In this document: piece by piece, positions 1 to 8,100 of the stretch
Position numbering within the stretch: position 1 is the stretch's first letter
Layout of the letters: every line of letters starts with the position of its first letter
Assembly (NCBI GenBank): GCA_027296045.1
Contig: JAPUJS010000313.1
Location: forward strand, 1 to 11,147
DNA: 11,147 nt
Reading direction: 5' to 3'
From: a bacterium
Lineage (GTDB): Bacteria; Latescibacterota; UBA2968
Position numbers and translations under genes: made by a program
The notes under the pieces: model-generated
What the model was told of the DNA's origin: nothing
What the model saw: the letters and a program-made list of their open reading frames with translations, nothing else
The model's database searches: none

Positions 1-591
1 GCTTCGGGCGGACATTTTGTAGGGGCGGACGACGAGTTGGAAGCGAAGGTTGCCAAGGCGAAAGAAGATGTAGACGTGGCGGCGTTTCTGGGTGCATCTA
101 TGATCCGGCTGTTTTGCGGATGGCCGCTGGTCGATCCGGAAGAACAGCGGCGGGAGATCCAGTGCTTTCAAGCGATTGCCGACTATGCAGCTGAGAAGGG
201 TGTTGCGGTGGGGCTGCAGAATCATCCATCAACCGGCGAGGATGTGCTGCGCATTCTGGAACAGACGGATCGGGAGAATTTTACCTTGATCATGGATACG
301 GGGCAATGGGTAGGATCGCCCGCTCGGAATCAGGGGGTGCCGGACCCGAATGTGGATATTTACGCGTTTATGGAACAGACGGCGCCTTATACCACCCATG
401 TTCGGGCCAAGTTTTACAAGATCGATAGTGGGCAGGAGGAATGGCTGGACTACAGGCGGATTATCGGGATTTTGAAGGGTGTGGGATTTAACGGTGTGGT
501 CTCGGTTGTTTTTGAGGGCAAGGATATCAATGCCTGCGACGATCGGGAAGTTATTCGCCTTGCCGTTGCCCATTTGCGCGAGGTAATGTGA
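1..591 (+). CDS. Sugar phosphate isomerase/epimerase, TIM-barrel (3' part; 5' end outside window)
   Basis: The frame is open from base 1 to the TGA at 589-591, so the gene begins outside the window; the TTG at 37 is inside it and has no convincing ribosome site. The 196 visible residues look like the C-terminal two thirds of a xylose-isomerase-like TIM barrel (AP endonuclease 2 superfamily). Visible strands and metal-site segments are the GASMIRLF strand, LQNHPST (where relatives have a metal-binding Glu-x-His type segment), IMDTGQW (the family's Asp-Thr-Gly segment), HVRAKFYKID (His-x-Lys-like strand) and, near the end, FNGVVSVVFEG with the terminal glutamate. Such proteins isomerise or epimerise sugars, inositols or their phosphates in the cytosol using a divalent metal. 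The exact substrate cannot be read. The next gene starts 195 bases downstream, so operon membership is uncertain. Confidence 0.85.
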   Translation, partial: ASGGHFVGADDELEAKVAKAKEDVDVAAFLGASMIRLFCGWPLVDPEEQRREIQCFQAIADYAAEKGVAVGLQNHPSTGEDVLRILEQTDRENFTLIMDTGQWVGSPARNQGVPDPNVDIYAFMEQTAPYTTHVRAKFYKIDSGQEEWLDYRRIIGILKGVGFNGVVSVVFEGKDINACDDREVIRLAVAHLREVM

Positions 592-771
592 AGCTGCGAT
601 TTTGTTTGCAATGTGTCAGGTTTTATGCAGTTCAATTTTTGGATTGCTTTCGGTGATCGTATTTTTTAGTCCGACAGAGGAGGGCTTTTTAGACAGGGGA
701 TTTATTCCCGTGCGGAGCCGGTGTGATCTGTGATCCGTTTATTTTTCGAGACCCACCAGTCCCGTGTTTCC

Positions 772-778
772 AAGGAGA
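772..778 (+). promoter_or_regulatory. Ribosome binding site setting the start at 787
   Basis: AAGGAGA lies 8 bases before the ATG at 787. The reading frame can be extended to a GTG at 730, but that codon has no purine-rich site, and the added N-terminal residues do not match the family start. Confidence 0.7.
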
Positions 779-786
779 TCTACATA

Positions 787-1329
787 ATGAATACACCACA
801 GGTTGAAGCAGCAAATCGATTTCAAGACACGTTTGGCACGCCGTCAGAAAGGGCTCGAACAAAGGTCCTGGGTACTCTGTCGGACGAGGTTCAGGATTTT
901 ATTCGGAAGGCACCCTTTGTCGTGATGGCGACCAGCAACGCGGAAGGGCAGTGCGACACCTCTCCGAAAGGGGGGAAGCCAGGGTTTGTAAAGGTGCTGG
1001 ACGAACGACACCTGCTGCTTCCAGACGTGGCCGGCAACCGACTGTTTCAATCGTATCAGAATATAGATGACAATCCGCACGTGGGGCTGCTGTTTATGAT
1101 TCCCGGACAGGATCGAACGGTGCGGGTGAATGGGCAGGTGAAGATTCTGGATCGGGAGGAGTTGGAAAGGAATGAGATGGTTTTGTCGGTGCATCAACCC
1201 GACGACAATGCAAAACATTTGCAAGGGCTGTTCATCGAGGTGGAAGAGGCTTATGGGCACTGCCCAAGGGCGTTCAAGTTTTCCAAGTTGTGGGATATGG
1301 AGACGATTGAACAAAATACCAAGTCGTAG
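787..1329 (+). CDS. Pyridoxamine 5'-phosphate oxidase (PPOX) family FMN protein, DR2398/MSMEG_1061-like
   Basis: Protein of 180 residues from the ATG at 787, which has an AAGGAGA site. It follows the split-barrel flavin-binding pattern of the PPOX class: FIRKAPFVVMATSN, then CDTSPKGGKPGFVKVLDERHLLLPD, then NRLFQSYQNIDDNPHVGLLFMIPG, then TVRVNGQVKI. The segments around Ser-Pro-Lys-Gly and Asn-Pro-His-Val-Gly-Leu-Leu-Phe are characteristic of the DR2398/MSMEG_1061 subgroup. Members are small cytosolic dimers that bind FMN or F420 and reduce or oxidise small molecules; the physiological substrate is generally unknown. The C-terminal part (HCPRAFKFSKLWD) also matches this subgroup, where members end shortly after a His-Cys-Pro-Arg-Ala segment. 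The next gene starts 40 bases downstream, so co-transcription with the dioxygenase is likely. Family call is firm; reaction is not assigned. Confidence 0.88.
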   Translation: MNTPQVEAANRFQDTFGTPSERARTKVLGTLSDEVQDFIRKAPFVVMATSNAEGQCDTSPKGGKPGFVKVLDERHLLLPDVAGNRLFQSYQNIDDNPHVGLLFMIPGQDRTVRVNGQVKILDREELERNEMVLSVHQPDDNAKHLQGLFIEVEEAYGHCPRAFKFSKLWDMETIEQNTKS

Positions 1330-1357
1330 TCTGGTAGAAAGTCCTCCCTTGTTGAAT

Positions 1358-1363
1358 AGGAGA
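1358..1363 (+). promoter_or_regulatory. Ribosome binding site setting the start at 1370
   Basis: AGGAGA lies 6 bases before the ATG at 1370. The frame stays open back to 1172, inside the preceding gene, but residues from that extension look like out-of-frame translation and the site here fixes the start. Confidence 0.7.
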
Positions 1364-1369
1364 AAGAGT

Positions 1370-2242
1370 ATGGAAGATTATTCTCAAATTACAAAACCAG
1401 ACTTTGCATATAGGTATGAATTTGAATTGGATGAACTGAATGCCATGTCTAGCTGTCTAGACGCACATGGATTTGCAATTATCAAAGATGTGTTGCCGCC
1501 GGAAATTGTTGAAACCCTTAAACAGGCGGTGATTGATGGTACAGATCCAGAAGGAACACTGGGACCTGGCGAGAGCCAAACCCGACATGCCTGGATTGAA
1601 TCGGGTCCGGGGGCCTGGGAGCTTTTGGAATACGAACCCTTTATGCGGATTCATCGACATTTGATCGGAACGGATGAACTGACGGTGCACCGGTCGGCTG
1701 CTATTATTCGGATGCCGGGGTCCAAGCCGGTGGGTTGGCATACGGATTGGTGTGGGTTTTCGGATGGCCCGCCGAAAAATACCGGGGAGGTGTTGAATCG
1801 GGGTCTCTGGCCGTCGGGCAAGTGGTTTTATATTACGGGGTCACGCCCTGTTCATGGGGGTCTCTGCGTGATTGAAGACTCCCATGTCGAGGACTGGGAG
1901 GGGCCGGAAGGATTCAAGTTGACTGCTGATCGACGCTCGTTTTACCCGGAAGGGAAGGAAGAGCATCGCTATAACGGGTTTGACATCCCGGGACTGGTGC
2001 CGCTGTTCACAAATCCGGGCGATATGATTGTATTTGCACATCGCACCTATCACGGCGCGTTTCCCAATCGGCTGGACGAGGTGCGGCTGTCCTGTGCGAT
2101 TGGATTCAGGGATCGGAACCATCAGATTGATATTCCCTGGGAGATACCGGAGGTCGGGAAGCAGTTTCTGGATGCGTTGCCGGATCATTTAAAAAAATAT
2201 ACAGACGGCTACACAAGTATAGATACAAGCTGGAGAGGGTAG
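1370..2242 (+). CDS. Phytanoyl-CoA dioxygenase (PhyH) family Fe(II)/2-oxoglutarate oxygenase
   Basis: Protein of 290 residues. The iron-binding facial triad is visible: His124-x-Asp126 in GWHTDW and His228 in HRTYHGAFPN. Arg239 in RLSCAIGFR is in the place of the residue that binds the 2-oxoglutarate carboxylate. The GGLCVIEDSH segment (163-172) corresponds to the family's Gly-x-Leu...Gly-Ser-His turn, with Glu-Asp in place of Pro-Gly. The N-terminus (DAHGFAIIKDVLPPE, 31-45) is the usual start of the fold. These enzymes couple 2-oxoglutarate decarboxylation to hydroxylation of a C-H bond in the cytosol; substrates range from acyl-CoAs to small amines and natural products, and this one cannot be specified. 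The first 100 or so bases are clearly more AT-rich than the rest of the window. It sits 40 bases after the PPOX gene and 53 bases before the phosphoesterase, on the same strand. Confidence 0.9.
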   Translation: MEDYSQITKPDFAYRYEFELDELNAMSSCLDAHGFAIIKDVLPPEIVETLKQAVIDGTDPEGTLGPGESQTRHAWIESGPGAWELLEYEPFMRIHRHLIGTDELTVHRSAAIIRMPGSKPVGWHTDWCGFSDGPPKNTGEVLNRGLWPSGKWFYITGSRPVHGGLCVIEDSHVEDWEGPEGFKLTADRRSFYPEGKEEHRYNGFDIPGLVPLFTNPGDMIVFAHRTYHGAFPNRLDEVRLSCAIGFRDRNHQIDIPWEIPEVGKQFLDALPDHLKKYTDGYTSIDTSWRG

Positions 2243-2295
2243 TGACATTTCTTTTGATCCCGGTGTCCCAATAAGGATTTAATCAGGAGGCAATA

Positions 2296-3318
2296 ATGGC
2301 AACGTTTACACTTTGGGCCGGTGGAGACGCCCATGTCGGAACGGATTTGCGACGGGCGGGACGGAAGAGTCTGGAAGAGGCGATTTTGCAGGCAGAACAG
2401 GATTTTGAATGGGATATCATGCTGGATATCGGGGATCTATCGGGGGCTCAGGAACCCCCTGAGGATGAAGAAGGTGAGGAGGTGGTGCGGCAATACAGCG
2501 TGTCGACGAAACATCCCCGGGAAGATTTTTACAATCTTGTCGGCAACCACGATGCCAGCGGCCCGAACGAGCCGACCCAGTGGTGGTTTCAGAAGTGGGT
2601 GGATCCGATGGGAGAGAGCTCTGAACATTCGGGGGTGCATGTCGACCGGCGGCCTTATCCGGTGACCGGACAGTGGGATCGGTATTCGTTTGAAGTGGGC
2701 AATATTCTGTTTTTATGCATGGGTGACCGGAACGACGGAGGGCCGCCTGTGGGCCGGGGGGAACGGGGCGGGTTTCCTGCTGGCGCAGTGACGCTGGAGA
2801 CGTTTGAGTGGTGGAAAGAGATGGTGCTTTCGAACCAGGATAAGCTGATTATTTCAGCGCATCATCATATGCTGAAGGAGACGACCGTGGCGTCTCTGGA
2901 TTGGGTGGGCGTGGACGAGGGATATCACGGGCGGTTTGAAGAGGGGGCGCCGATTGGGGCATCCTATTTGTACTGGGTGGGTGGCGAACCGGACACCGGG
3001 CGGTTTGAAGGGGTGTTGGCAGACCATCCGGGGGCAATTGATTTGTGGTTCGGTGGGCATACGCACACCAACCCGGATGATACGACCGGGGGACGGTCGC
3101 ATGTGGAGCAGAAGTGGGGAGCGACGTTTATTAATGTGGCGGCGATTTCAAAATACCACGGGCAAAAGAATGTGCCGATGAGCCGCTTGTTGACGTTTAC
3201 AGAGGGAAGTGCGGAGGTGAATGTGAAGTGCTATCTGCACACGGATCATTATGCGCCGCAGGGGTGGTATGCGCCGAGCGAGCGAACCGTGCCGCTCCGA
3301 ATGCCATTTTCATTTTAA
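2296..3318 (+). CDS. Calcineurin-like metallophosphoesterase
   Basis: Protein of 340 residues with a strong AGGAGG site (2285-2290) 5 bases before ATG. All blocks of the dimetal phosphoesterase fold are present in order: Asp11-x-His13 (GGDAHVG), Gly46-Asp47 (LDIGDLSG), Gly-Asn84-His85-Asp (LVGNHDASG), the His run 189-191 (ISAHHHML) and Gly254-His255-Thr-His257 (FGGHTHTNP). The active site is therefore probably intact. The family hydrolyses phosphomonoesters or phosphodiesters; substrate is unknown. Between blocks two and three is an acidic segment (PPEDEEGEE, about 54-62). No signal peptide or membrane segment is seen, so a cytosolic location is likely. The C-terminal region (about 280-340) forms extra strands with many aromatic residues and no motif I recognise. 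It lies between the dioxygenase and the sulfatase, on the same strand. Confidence 0.92.
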   Translation: MATFTLWAGGDAHVGTDLRRAGRKSLEEAILQAEQDFEWDIMLDIGDLSGAQEPPEDEEGEEVVRQYSVSTKHPREDFYNLVGNHDASGPNEPTQWWFQKWVDPMGESSEHSGVHVDRRPYPVTGQWDRYSFEVGNILFLCMGDRNDGGPPVGRGERGGFPAGAVTLETFEWWKEMVLSNQDKLIISAHHHMLKETTVASLDWVGVDEGYHGRFEEGAPIGASYLYWVGGEPDTGRFEGVLADHPGAIDLWFGGHTHTNPDDTTGGRSHVEQKWGATFINVAAISKYHGQKNVPMSRLLTFTEGSAEVNVKCYLHTDHYAPQGWYAPSERTVPLRMPFSF

Positions 3319-3382
3319 CGGTGTATCTCCGTGATTTTTTCTCGCCATTTATACAGGAAGTGTGGCCTTCTGAGAGACTTTG

Positions 3383-3389
3383 AGGGAAG
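3383..3389 (+). promoter_or_regulatory. Ribosome binding site setting the start at 3395
   Basis: AGGGAAG lies 5 bases before the ATG at 3395. The in-frame TTG at 3380 precedes this site and lacks its own, so ATG 3395 is preferred. Confidence 0.6.
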
Positions 3390-3394
3390 ATGCA

Positions 3395-4897
3395 ATGGCA
3401 CTGAGTTTTTCAGCTTCCAATCCGGCAGAGATGCCCAATGTGTTGTTGATTATCACAGATCAGCATCGGGCGGATTGTTTGGGGTGTTATGGGAACGGGC
3501 GGATCGATACGCCGAATATCGACCGGATTGCCAGGGAGGGTGTGCGGGTGGACCGGGCCTATGTGACCAATCCGTTGTGTACTCCGTCCAGGGCGTCGAT
3601 TTTGACGGGGCAATCGGTTTCGGGGCACGGGGCGTGGAATTTGGGGGTGCCACTGCCAGAGGGAACACGGACCCTGCCCGAGGCGCTTGCTGAATGTGGG
3701 TATCGAACAGGGGCGATTGGGAAAGTGCATTTGACGCCCCAGGTGGCAGGATGTCCGGAATTTCCAGAGAATGAGGATTTCTGGAATCGAGATCCCGAGC
3801 CGGAATGGCGAGGACCCTACTTTGGGTTTGAGTGGGTGGATCTGTTCGTGGGGCATCAAAAGCTCATTGGGCACTATGGGCAATATATCAAACACCGGTT
3901 TCCAGATCTGGTAGATCGATATGATCGAAGGTACGCTCTGGATGTGCCGACGGGGGCGCCACATTCATGGAAGTGTGGGTTTCCCCTGGCGCACCATTCA
4001 TGTACCTGGATCTGTGAACGGACGCTGGATTTTCTGAGACGGCAGGATGAGCGTCCATTTTTTGTACAGTGTTCGTTTCCATTCCCGCATTTCCCGTTTG
4101 CACCCCCTTCGCCTTATTGCGATCAGTATGATCCCAATGCCATGGAGTTGCCCGAGCAGCGGGAGGGGGATCTGGAGGGGAAACCATCACATGTAATGGA
4201 TTATTTTCGGGCGAAGGGTGGAGAAGGTCCGCTTTGTGAGGTGACCGACGCGCAGAAACGGGAAATCGTTGCCCATACATACGGAATGATCGGCCTGGTG
4301 GACGATCTGGTCGGGCGGATTCTTGACACGCTGGATGAACTGGCGGTGACGGACAATACGATTGTGGTGTTTTGCTCGGATCATGGGGAATTGTTGTTCG
4401 ACCACGGGTTGTTGAAAAAGGGGCCGTATCTGTACGAAGGGTTGGTGCGGGTGCCGTTGCTGTGGCGCTGGCCTGAGGGATTGCCTCGGGGGCGAACGGT
4501 GGATGGCCTGTTCAGCCTGGCCGATCTGGCACCGACGGTTTTGGAGATGCTGGGGATGAACGCATGGCCTGAAATAGAAGGGCGAAGTCAGGTACCGGTT
4601 TTGCGTGGGGAAGCGCAGTCGGTGCGGGATGCTGCGCTGGTGGAATATTACCACGGGCGGAGAACTGCGCGCGATGGGATGCGATTAAAAGCTCTGGTGA
4701 TGGACCAATGGAAATTGATTCACTATCCCGGTGAACTCTACGGTGAGTTGTATGATCTGGAAGCCGATCCCGGTGAGTTTGAAAATCGATTTGACCATCC
4801 TGAAGATGCAGGGGTGCGTGACCGTTTGATGGCTCGCCTGCAGGATGAATGGGTCGAGAGGGACGAGAGTTTTGGACCCCGGCTGTCATCGGCATAG
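3395..4897 (+). CDS. Type I sulfatase (arylsulfatase family, cysteine type)
   Basis: Protein of 500 residues. The formylglycine signature Cys62-Thr-Pro-Ser-Arg66 (NPLCTPSRASILTG) is intact; Cys62 would be converted to formylglycine by a maturase encoded elsewhere. Metal and substrate residues are also visible: Asp22-Gln23 (LIITDQHRADCLG), Lys110 and His112 (IGKVHL), His231 in the FPFPHFPF segment, Asp329-His330 (FCSDHGELLFDHGLLKKG) and Lys342. The segment LYEGLVRVPLLWRWP (346-360) is the usual strand after the active site. It hydrolyses a sulfate ester, or possibly a phosphonate monoester, since phosphonate monoester hydrolases share this signature. No signal peptide is visible, unlike most secreted polysaccharide sulfatases, so the substrate is probably taken up first. 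It follows the phosphoesterase by 76 bases and precedes the first ceramidase-family gene by 144. Confidence 0.93.
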   Translation: MALSFSASNPAEMPNVLLIITDQHRADCLGCYGNGRIDTPNIDRIAREGVRVDRAYVTNPLCTPSRASILTGQSVSGHGAWNLGVPLPEGTRTLPEALAECGYRTGAIGKVHLTPQVAGCPEFPENEDFWNRDPEPEWRGPYFGFEWVDLFVGHQKLIGHYGQYIKHRFPDLVDRYDRRYALDVPTGAPHSWKCGFPLAHHSCTWICERTLDFLRRQDERPFFVQCSFPFPHFPFAPPSPYCDQYDPNAMELPEQREGDLEGKPSHVMDYFRAKGGEGPLCEVTDAQKREIVAHTYGMIGLVDDLVGRILDTLDELAVTDNTIVVFCSDHGELLFDHGLLKKGPYLYEGLVRVPLLWRWPEGLPRGRTVDGLFSLADLAPTVLEMLGMNAWPEIEGRSQVPVLRGEAQSVRDAALVEYYHGRRTARDGMRLKALVMDQWKLIHYPGELYGELYDLEADPGEFENRFDHPEDAGVRDRLMARLQDEWVERDESFGPRLSSA

Positions 4898-5041
4898 CAG
4901 GTGAGGCTGGTGTTGTGATGCAGGGAAGGTGGGAGAACGGCGGTTACACAGGTTTCTATTCATCGGCGGATATCTGCCTGTAGATCATCTCCTATTCGTC
5001 TGAGGACTGTTCTGAAGGTGCTGATTTTTTGAGGAGGGATT

Positions 5042-6310
5042 ATGATTAGCGCAGGAGCTACATGTCTGGATATCACACCGCCCTTAGGGACGATGATCCC
5101 GGGACTGTTTCACGACCGGTTCGCCGAGCGGGTACACGATCCGCTGCACGTGCGCAGTTTTGTGATGGATCAAGGAGGAGAAGGCGTGGCGATTGTGGTG
5201 TGTGATTTGATTGGGGTGAAGCGGGACTATCTGGACCGTGCGAAGGATCGGATTACGGAGGCTATTGGTTTCGGGGCCGAACGGATTTTGATTTCGTGCA
5301 CCCATACCCACACGGGTGCAGCGACGGGTGACGATGCGTATACGGAATTTTTAATCGACCGGATTGTGGATGCCGTCCGGTTGGCGTGGGAAGATCGGAA
5401 ACCCGTGGAGGTGAGTTTTGGTCAGGCGTCGGAAGACCGGGTGGTGTTTAATCGTCGCTATCGTATGACCGATGGGTCGGTGCGCACCAATCCGGGTGTA
5501 GGAAATCCCGATGTGGTCGAGCCGGTCGGGCCGGTGGACCCGGAGATTGGGGTGCTGTGTTTGCAGGAAGCCGATGGACAGCCGGTTGGTTTGCTGGCCA
5601 ATTATGCATTGCATTATGTCGGTGCGCCAGATGCCCAGCGTTCGATTTCTGCCGATTATTTCGGGGCCTTTTCCTCCGTGATTCAGCGGATGCGAGACGA
5701 CCGTTTTGTGGCGGCCCTGGCAAATGGCGCGTGTGGGGACATCAACAATGTGGATGTGCAGGGAGGGAAGCGGCCCCAAAACGACTGTTTTCAGCATTCG
5801 GAACGCGTGGCCGGATTGATCGCGGCAGGGGCGATGTGGGCCTGGAACGAGATGGATTTTGCGGACGATGTGCCTATTGACGCGGCGATACAAGAGATCA
5901 GTCTGGAGCGCAAACCAAAGCCTTCGGAGGCCGATCTGGAACGGGTGCGGGAAATGGAAGGGAAGGAGAAGGCTACGATGGCCGAGCGTGCTTTTGTCCG
6001 GCGGATCACAAAGCGTATGGCCGATGTGCCCGACCAGGTGCAAACGTGGGTGCAGGCGTTGCGCATTGGTGATCTGGGCATTGCAGCCGTGCCGGGTGAG
6101 TTAATGGTGGAACTGGGACTGGACTTGAAAGCGCGTTCTCCGTTTGCGCAGACGATGGTGATTGAACTGGCAAACGATTCGGTCGGCTATCTGCCCACTC
6201 GTAAGTCCTATGATGAGGGGGGGTATGAGCCGGAAGCAAGTCTGTTTGCGCCGGGGTGTGGGGAGCAGATCACGGATGCGGCGGTGAACCTGCTTACGGA
6301 GTTGGCGTGA
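5042..6310 (+). CDS. Neutral/alkaline non-lysosomal ceramidase-family protein, short form (copy 1)
   Basis: Protein of 422 residues; GGAGG at 5033-5037 supports the ATG at 5042. The N-terminal GATCLDITPPLG, the THTH block (His88, His90), ALH (His191), VPGE (Glu353) and GYLPTRKSYDEGGYE (Tyr385, then Gly-Gly-Tyr-Glu) match the zinc-site blocks of neutral ceramidases (in the Pseudomonas enzyme the ligands are two His, one Glu and one Tyr). The C-terminal immunoglobulin-like domain of true ceramidases is absent, and there is no signal peptide. The motif GDVSPN, which holds the proposed nucleophilic serine, is replaced by GDINNV (232-237). Zinc-dependent hydrolysis of an amide or ester is plausible, but ceramide should not be assumed. 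A diverged paralogue lies just after selO. An acidic and basic helical stretch (about 290-320) is probably an insertion. Confidence 0.85.
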   Translation: MISAGATCLDITPPLGTMIPGLFHDRFAERVHDPLHVRSFVMDQGGEGVAIVVCDLIGVKRDYLDRAKDRITEAIGFGAERILISCTHTHTGAATGDDAYTEFLIDRIVDAVRLAWEDRKPVEVSFGQASEDRVVFNRRYRMTDGSVRTNPGVGNPDVVEPVGPVDPEIGVLCLQEADGQPVGLLANYALHYVGAPDAQRSISADYFGAFSSVIQRMRDDRFVAALANGACGDINNVDVQGGKRPQNDCFQHSERVAGLIAAGAMWAWNEMDFADDVPIDAAIQEISLERKPKPSEADLERVREMEGKEKATMAERAFVRRITKRMADVPDQVQTWVQALRIGDLGIAAVPGELMVELGLDLKARSPFAQTMVIELANDSVGYLPTRKSYDEGGYEPEASLFAPGCGEQITDAAVNLLTELA

Positions 6311-6381
6311 TGGTTTGGGATGAGCGCTATTTCAGTGGCGAACGCTTCTGTTATGCGCCATACTTCACCATCCATAAATAG
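6310..6381 (+). other. Possible 23-residue small ORF coupled to the ceramidase-family stop
   Basis: An ATG overlaps the preceding stop (TGATG, 6308-6312) and opens 23 codons rich in aromatic residues (MVWDERYFSGERFCYAPY...), ending at TAG 6379-6381. GGAG at 6299-6302 lies 7 bases upstream, so translation is feasible. I recognise no family. It may be a coupled small protein, a leader for selO, or chance; length gives little power to decide. Confidence 0.2.
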
Positions 6382-6399
6382 AAAGTAGCCTTTTACACA

Positions 6400-8019
6400 A
6401 TGAATGCCCAACTGAAAGACACCGCTTTAGATTCTTTGACATTTGACAACCGTTTTACGCGCGAGTTGCCGGCCGATCCTGAAACGGCGAACTATCGCCG
6501 TCAGGTGATGGGCGCGTGTTATTCTCGTGTGCAACCCACACCAGTCGCTCAGCCGGAATTGGTCGCCTATTCTAAAGAAGTTACCGAACACCTGGATCTG
6601 ACAGGTGACGCCTGCGAATCTGAGGCATTTGCCCAGGTGTTTGCAGGTAATCACCTGCTGGAGGGTATGGACCCCTATGCCAGTTGTTATGGCGGGCACC
6701 AGTTTGGCAACTGGGCCGGTCAGCTTGGAGACGGTCGTGCGATCAATTTGGGGGAGGGCGTGAATCGGCAGGGAGAACGCTGGATTTTACAGCTCAAGGG
6801 GGCCGGTCCCACGCCTTATTCTCGCACAGCAGACGGATTGGCCGTTTTGAGATCCTCTGTGCGGGAGTTTTTGTGTAGCGAAGCGATGCACCACCTGGGC
6901 GTACCCACCACGCGGGCGTTGAGCCTGATATCCACGGGCGAACAGGTGATTCGAGATATGTTTTACGACGGCCATGCAAAACCCGAACCGGGTGCGGTTG
7001 TCTGCCGAGTTGCGCCTTCTTTCATGCGCTTTGGAAATTTTCAGTTGTTCGCATCACGCGGGGAAATGGACGTGTTGCGACAACTGGTGGACTACACGAT
7101 CCGAACGGATTTCCCCCACCTGGGCGAGCCATCGCCAGAGGTTTACCTGAGATGGTTTGAGGAAGTCTGTCTCCGAACGGCAGAGATGATGGTGCACTGG
7201 ACTCGGGTGGGATTTGTACACGGTGTGATGAATACAGACAATATGTCGATTCTGGGGCTTACCATTGATTACGGTCCCTATGGTTGGCTGGAAGATTATG
7301 ACCCCAACTGGACGCCGAATACCACAGATGCCGTAGGCCGACGCTACCGCTTTGGTCATCAGCCACAGATTGCGCATTGGAACCTGGCTCAACTGGCCAA
7401 TGCGATTTACCCGCTGATTGAAGAGGTCGAACCTTTGCAGCAGGCGCTGGATGTTTATCCGGAGACTTACGAAAAAGGGAGCCAGGTGATGATGGCCCAG
7501 AAATTGGGCTTCGACACATTGGAGCCCAAAATAGATGATGAACTTAGCACAGAATTACTGGCGATCTTGCAACTGGTCGAGACCGATATGGCGATCTTTT
7601 ATCGCAAGCTTGCCGCACTCGATGTGGACGCAGAGCTTCCAGATGATCCGAGCGATGACGCCCTTATGGCTCCGCTGATGGACGCTTATTATACACCCGA
7701 TCTTTTGACGGGTGAACACAGGGCGCGTATTGGAAACTGGATACGAAATTATAGGATGCGTGTGCGCAAAGAGGGTATCCCTGATGACGTACGTCGTCGC
7801 CAGATGAATGCCGTGAATCCGAAGTATGTGTTGCGGAATTACCTCGCCCAACTGGCTATCGATAAAGCCGAACAGGGCGATTATTCTATGGTAAATGAAT
7901 TGCTGGAATTGCTGCGGCATCCGTATGACGAACAACTCGATCGGGAAGAATTCGCTCAAAAACGTCCCGAATGGGCCCGCCACCGAGCAGGCTGTTCGAT
8001 GCTGTCTTGCAGCTCTTAA
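6400..8019 (+). CDS. selO: Protein adenylyltransferase SelO (YdiU/UPF0061 family), cysteine form
   Basis: Protein of 539 residues, somewhat longer than the roughly 480 usual in bacteria. Pseudokinase-fold SelO transfers AMP from ATP to Ser, Thr or Tyr of target proteins. The glycine-rich segment YGGHQFGNWAGQLGDGRA (97-114), Lys133 (LQLKGAGPTPYSR), Glu156 (VREFLCSEAM), the catalytic segment HGVMNTDNMSILGLTIDYG (274-292) with Asp280 and Asn281, and Asp290 are all present. Spacing agrees with the Pseudomonas syringae enzyme (Lys113/Glu136; Asp252/Asn253/Asp262). The C-terminus is CSMLSCSS with cysteine at the antepenultimate position, where animal SelO has selenocysteine; in E. coli this Cys forms a regulatory disulfide. 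The start at 6400 has no good ribosome site; the first GAAAG is 15 or more bases upstream. It separates two ceramidase-family paralogues. Confidence 0.97.
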   Translation: MNAQLKDTALDSLTFDNRFTRELPADPETANYRRQVMGACYSRVQPTPVAQPELVAYSKEVTEHLDLTGDACESEAFAQVFAGNHLLEGMDPYASCYGGHQFGNWAGQLGDGRAINLGEGVNRQGERWILQLKGAGPTPYSRTADGLAVLRSSVREFLCSEAMHHLGVPTTRALSLISTGEQVIRDMFYDGHAKPEPGAVVCRVAPSFMRFGNFQLFASRGEMDVLRQLVDYTIRTDFPHLGEPSPEVYLRWFEEVCLRTAEMMVHWTRVGFVHGVMNTDNMSILGLTIDYGPYGWLEDYDPNWTPNTTDAVGRRYRFGHQPQIAHWNLAQLANAIYPLIEEVEPLQQALDVYPETYEKGSQVMMAQKLGFDTLEPKIDDELSTELLAILQLVETDMAIFYRKLAALDVDAELPDDPSDDALMAPLMDAYYTPDLLTGEHRARIGNWIRNYRMRVRKEGIPDDVRRRQMNAVNPKYVLRNYLAQLAIDKAEQGDYSMVNELLELLRHPYDEQLDREEFAQKRPEWARHRAGCSMLSCSS

Positions 8020-8086
8020 TGATCCGGTCGTGTCCGGGACGTGAGGCTCTGTGGGCTGGTGAGATAAAAATAGCTGAATATGCAAT

Positions 8087-8091
8087 GGAGG
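8087..8091 (+). promoter_or_regulatory. Ribosome binding site setting the start at 8101
   Basis: GGAGG lies 9 bases before the ATG at 8101. An in-frame ATG at 8080 precedes this site and is not itself preceded by one; it would add seven residues (MQWRTEG) that precede the conserved family start. The ATG at 8101 is preferred. Confidence 0.65.
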
Positions 8092-8100
8092 ACTGAAGGG

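Noticed and set aside
639..665. Possible promoter (TTGGAT, 15-base gap, TATTTT) before the PPOX gene
   Set aside because: Spacing and both boxes are weak; chance matches are common in the AT-rich stretch.
1172..1369. N-terminal extension of the PhyH gene into the PPOX gene
   Set aside because: The ribosome site at 1358-1363 fixes ATG 1370, and the family N-terminus starts there.
4918..4983. 21-codon ORF between the sulfatase and the first ceramidase-family gene
   Set aside because: No good ribosome site and too short to distinguish from chance, although its composition is protein-like.
8017..8019. Selenocysteine in SelO
   Set aside because: The antepenultimate codon is TGC (Cys) and the stop is TAA, so there is no UGA to recode.
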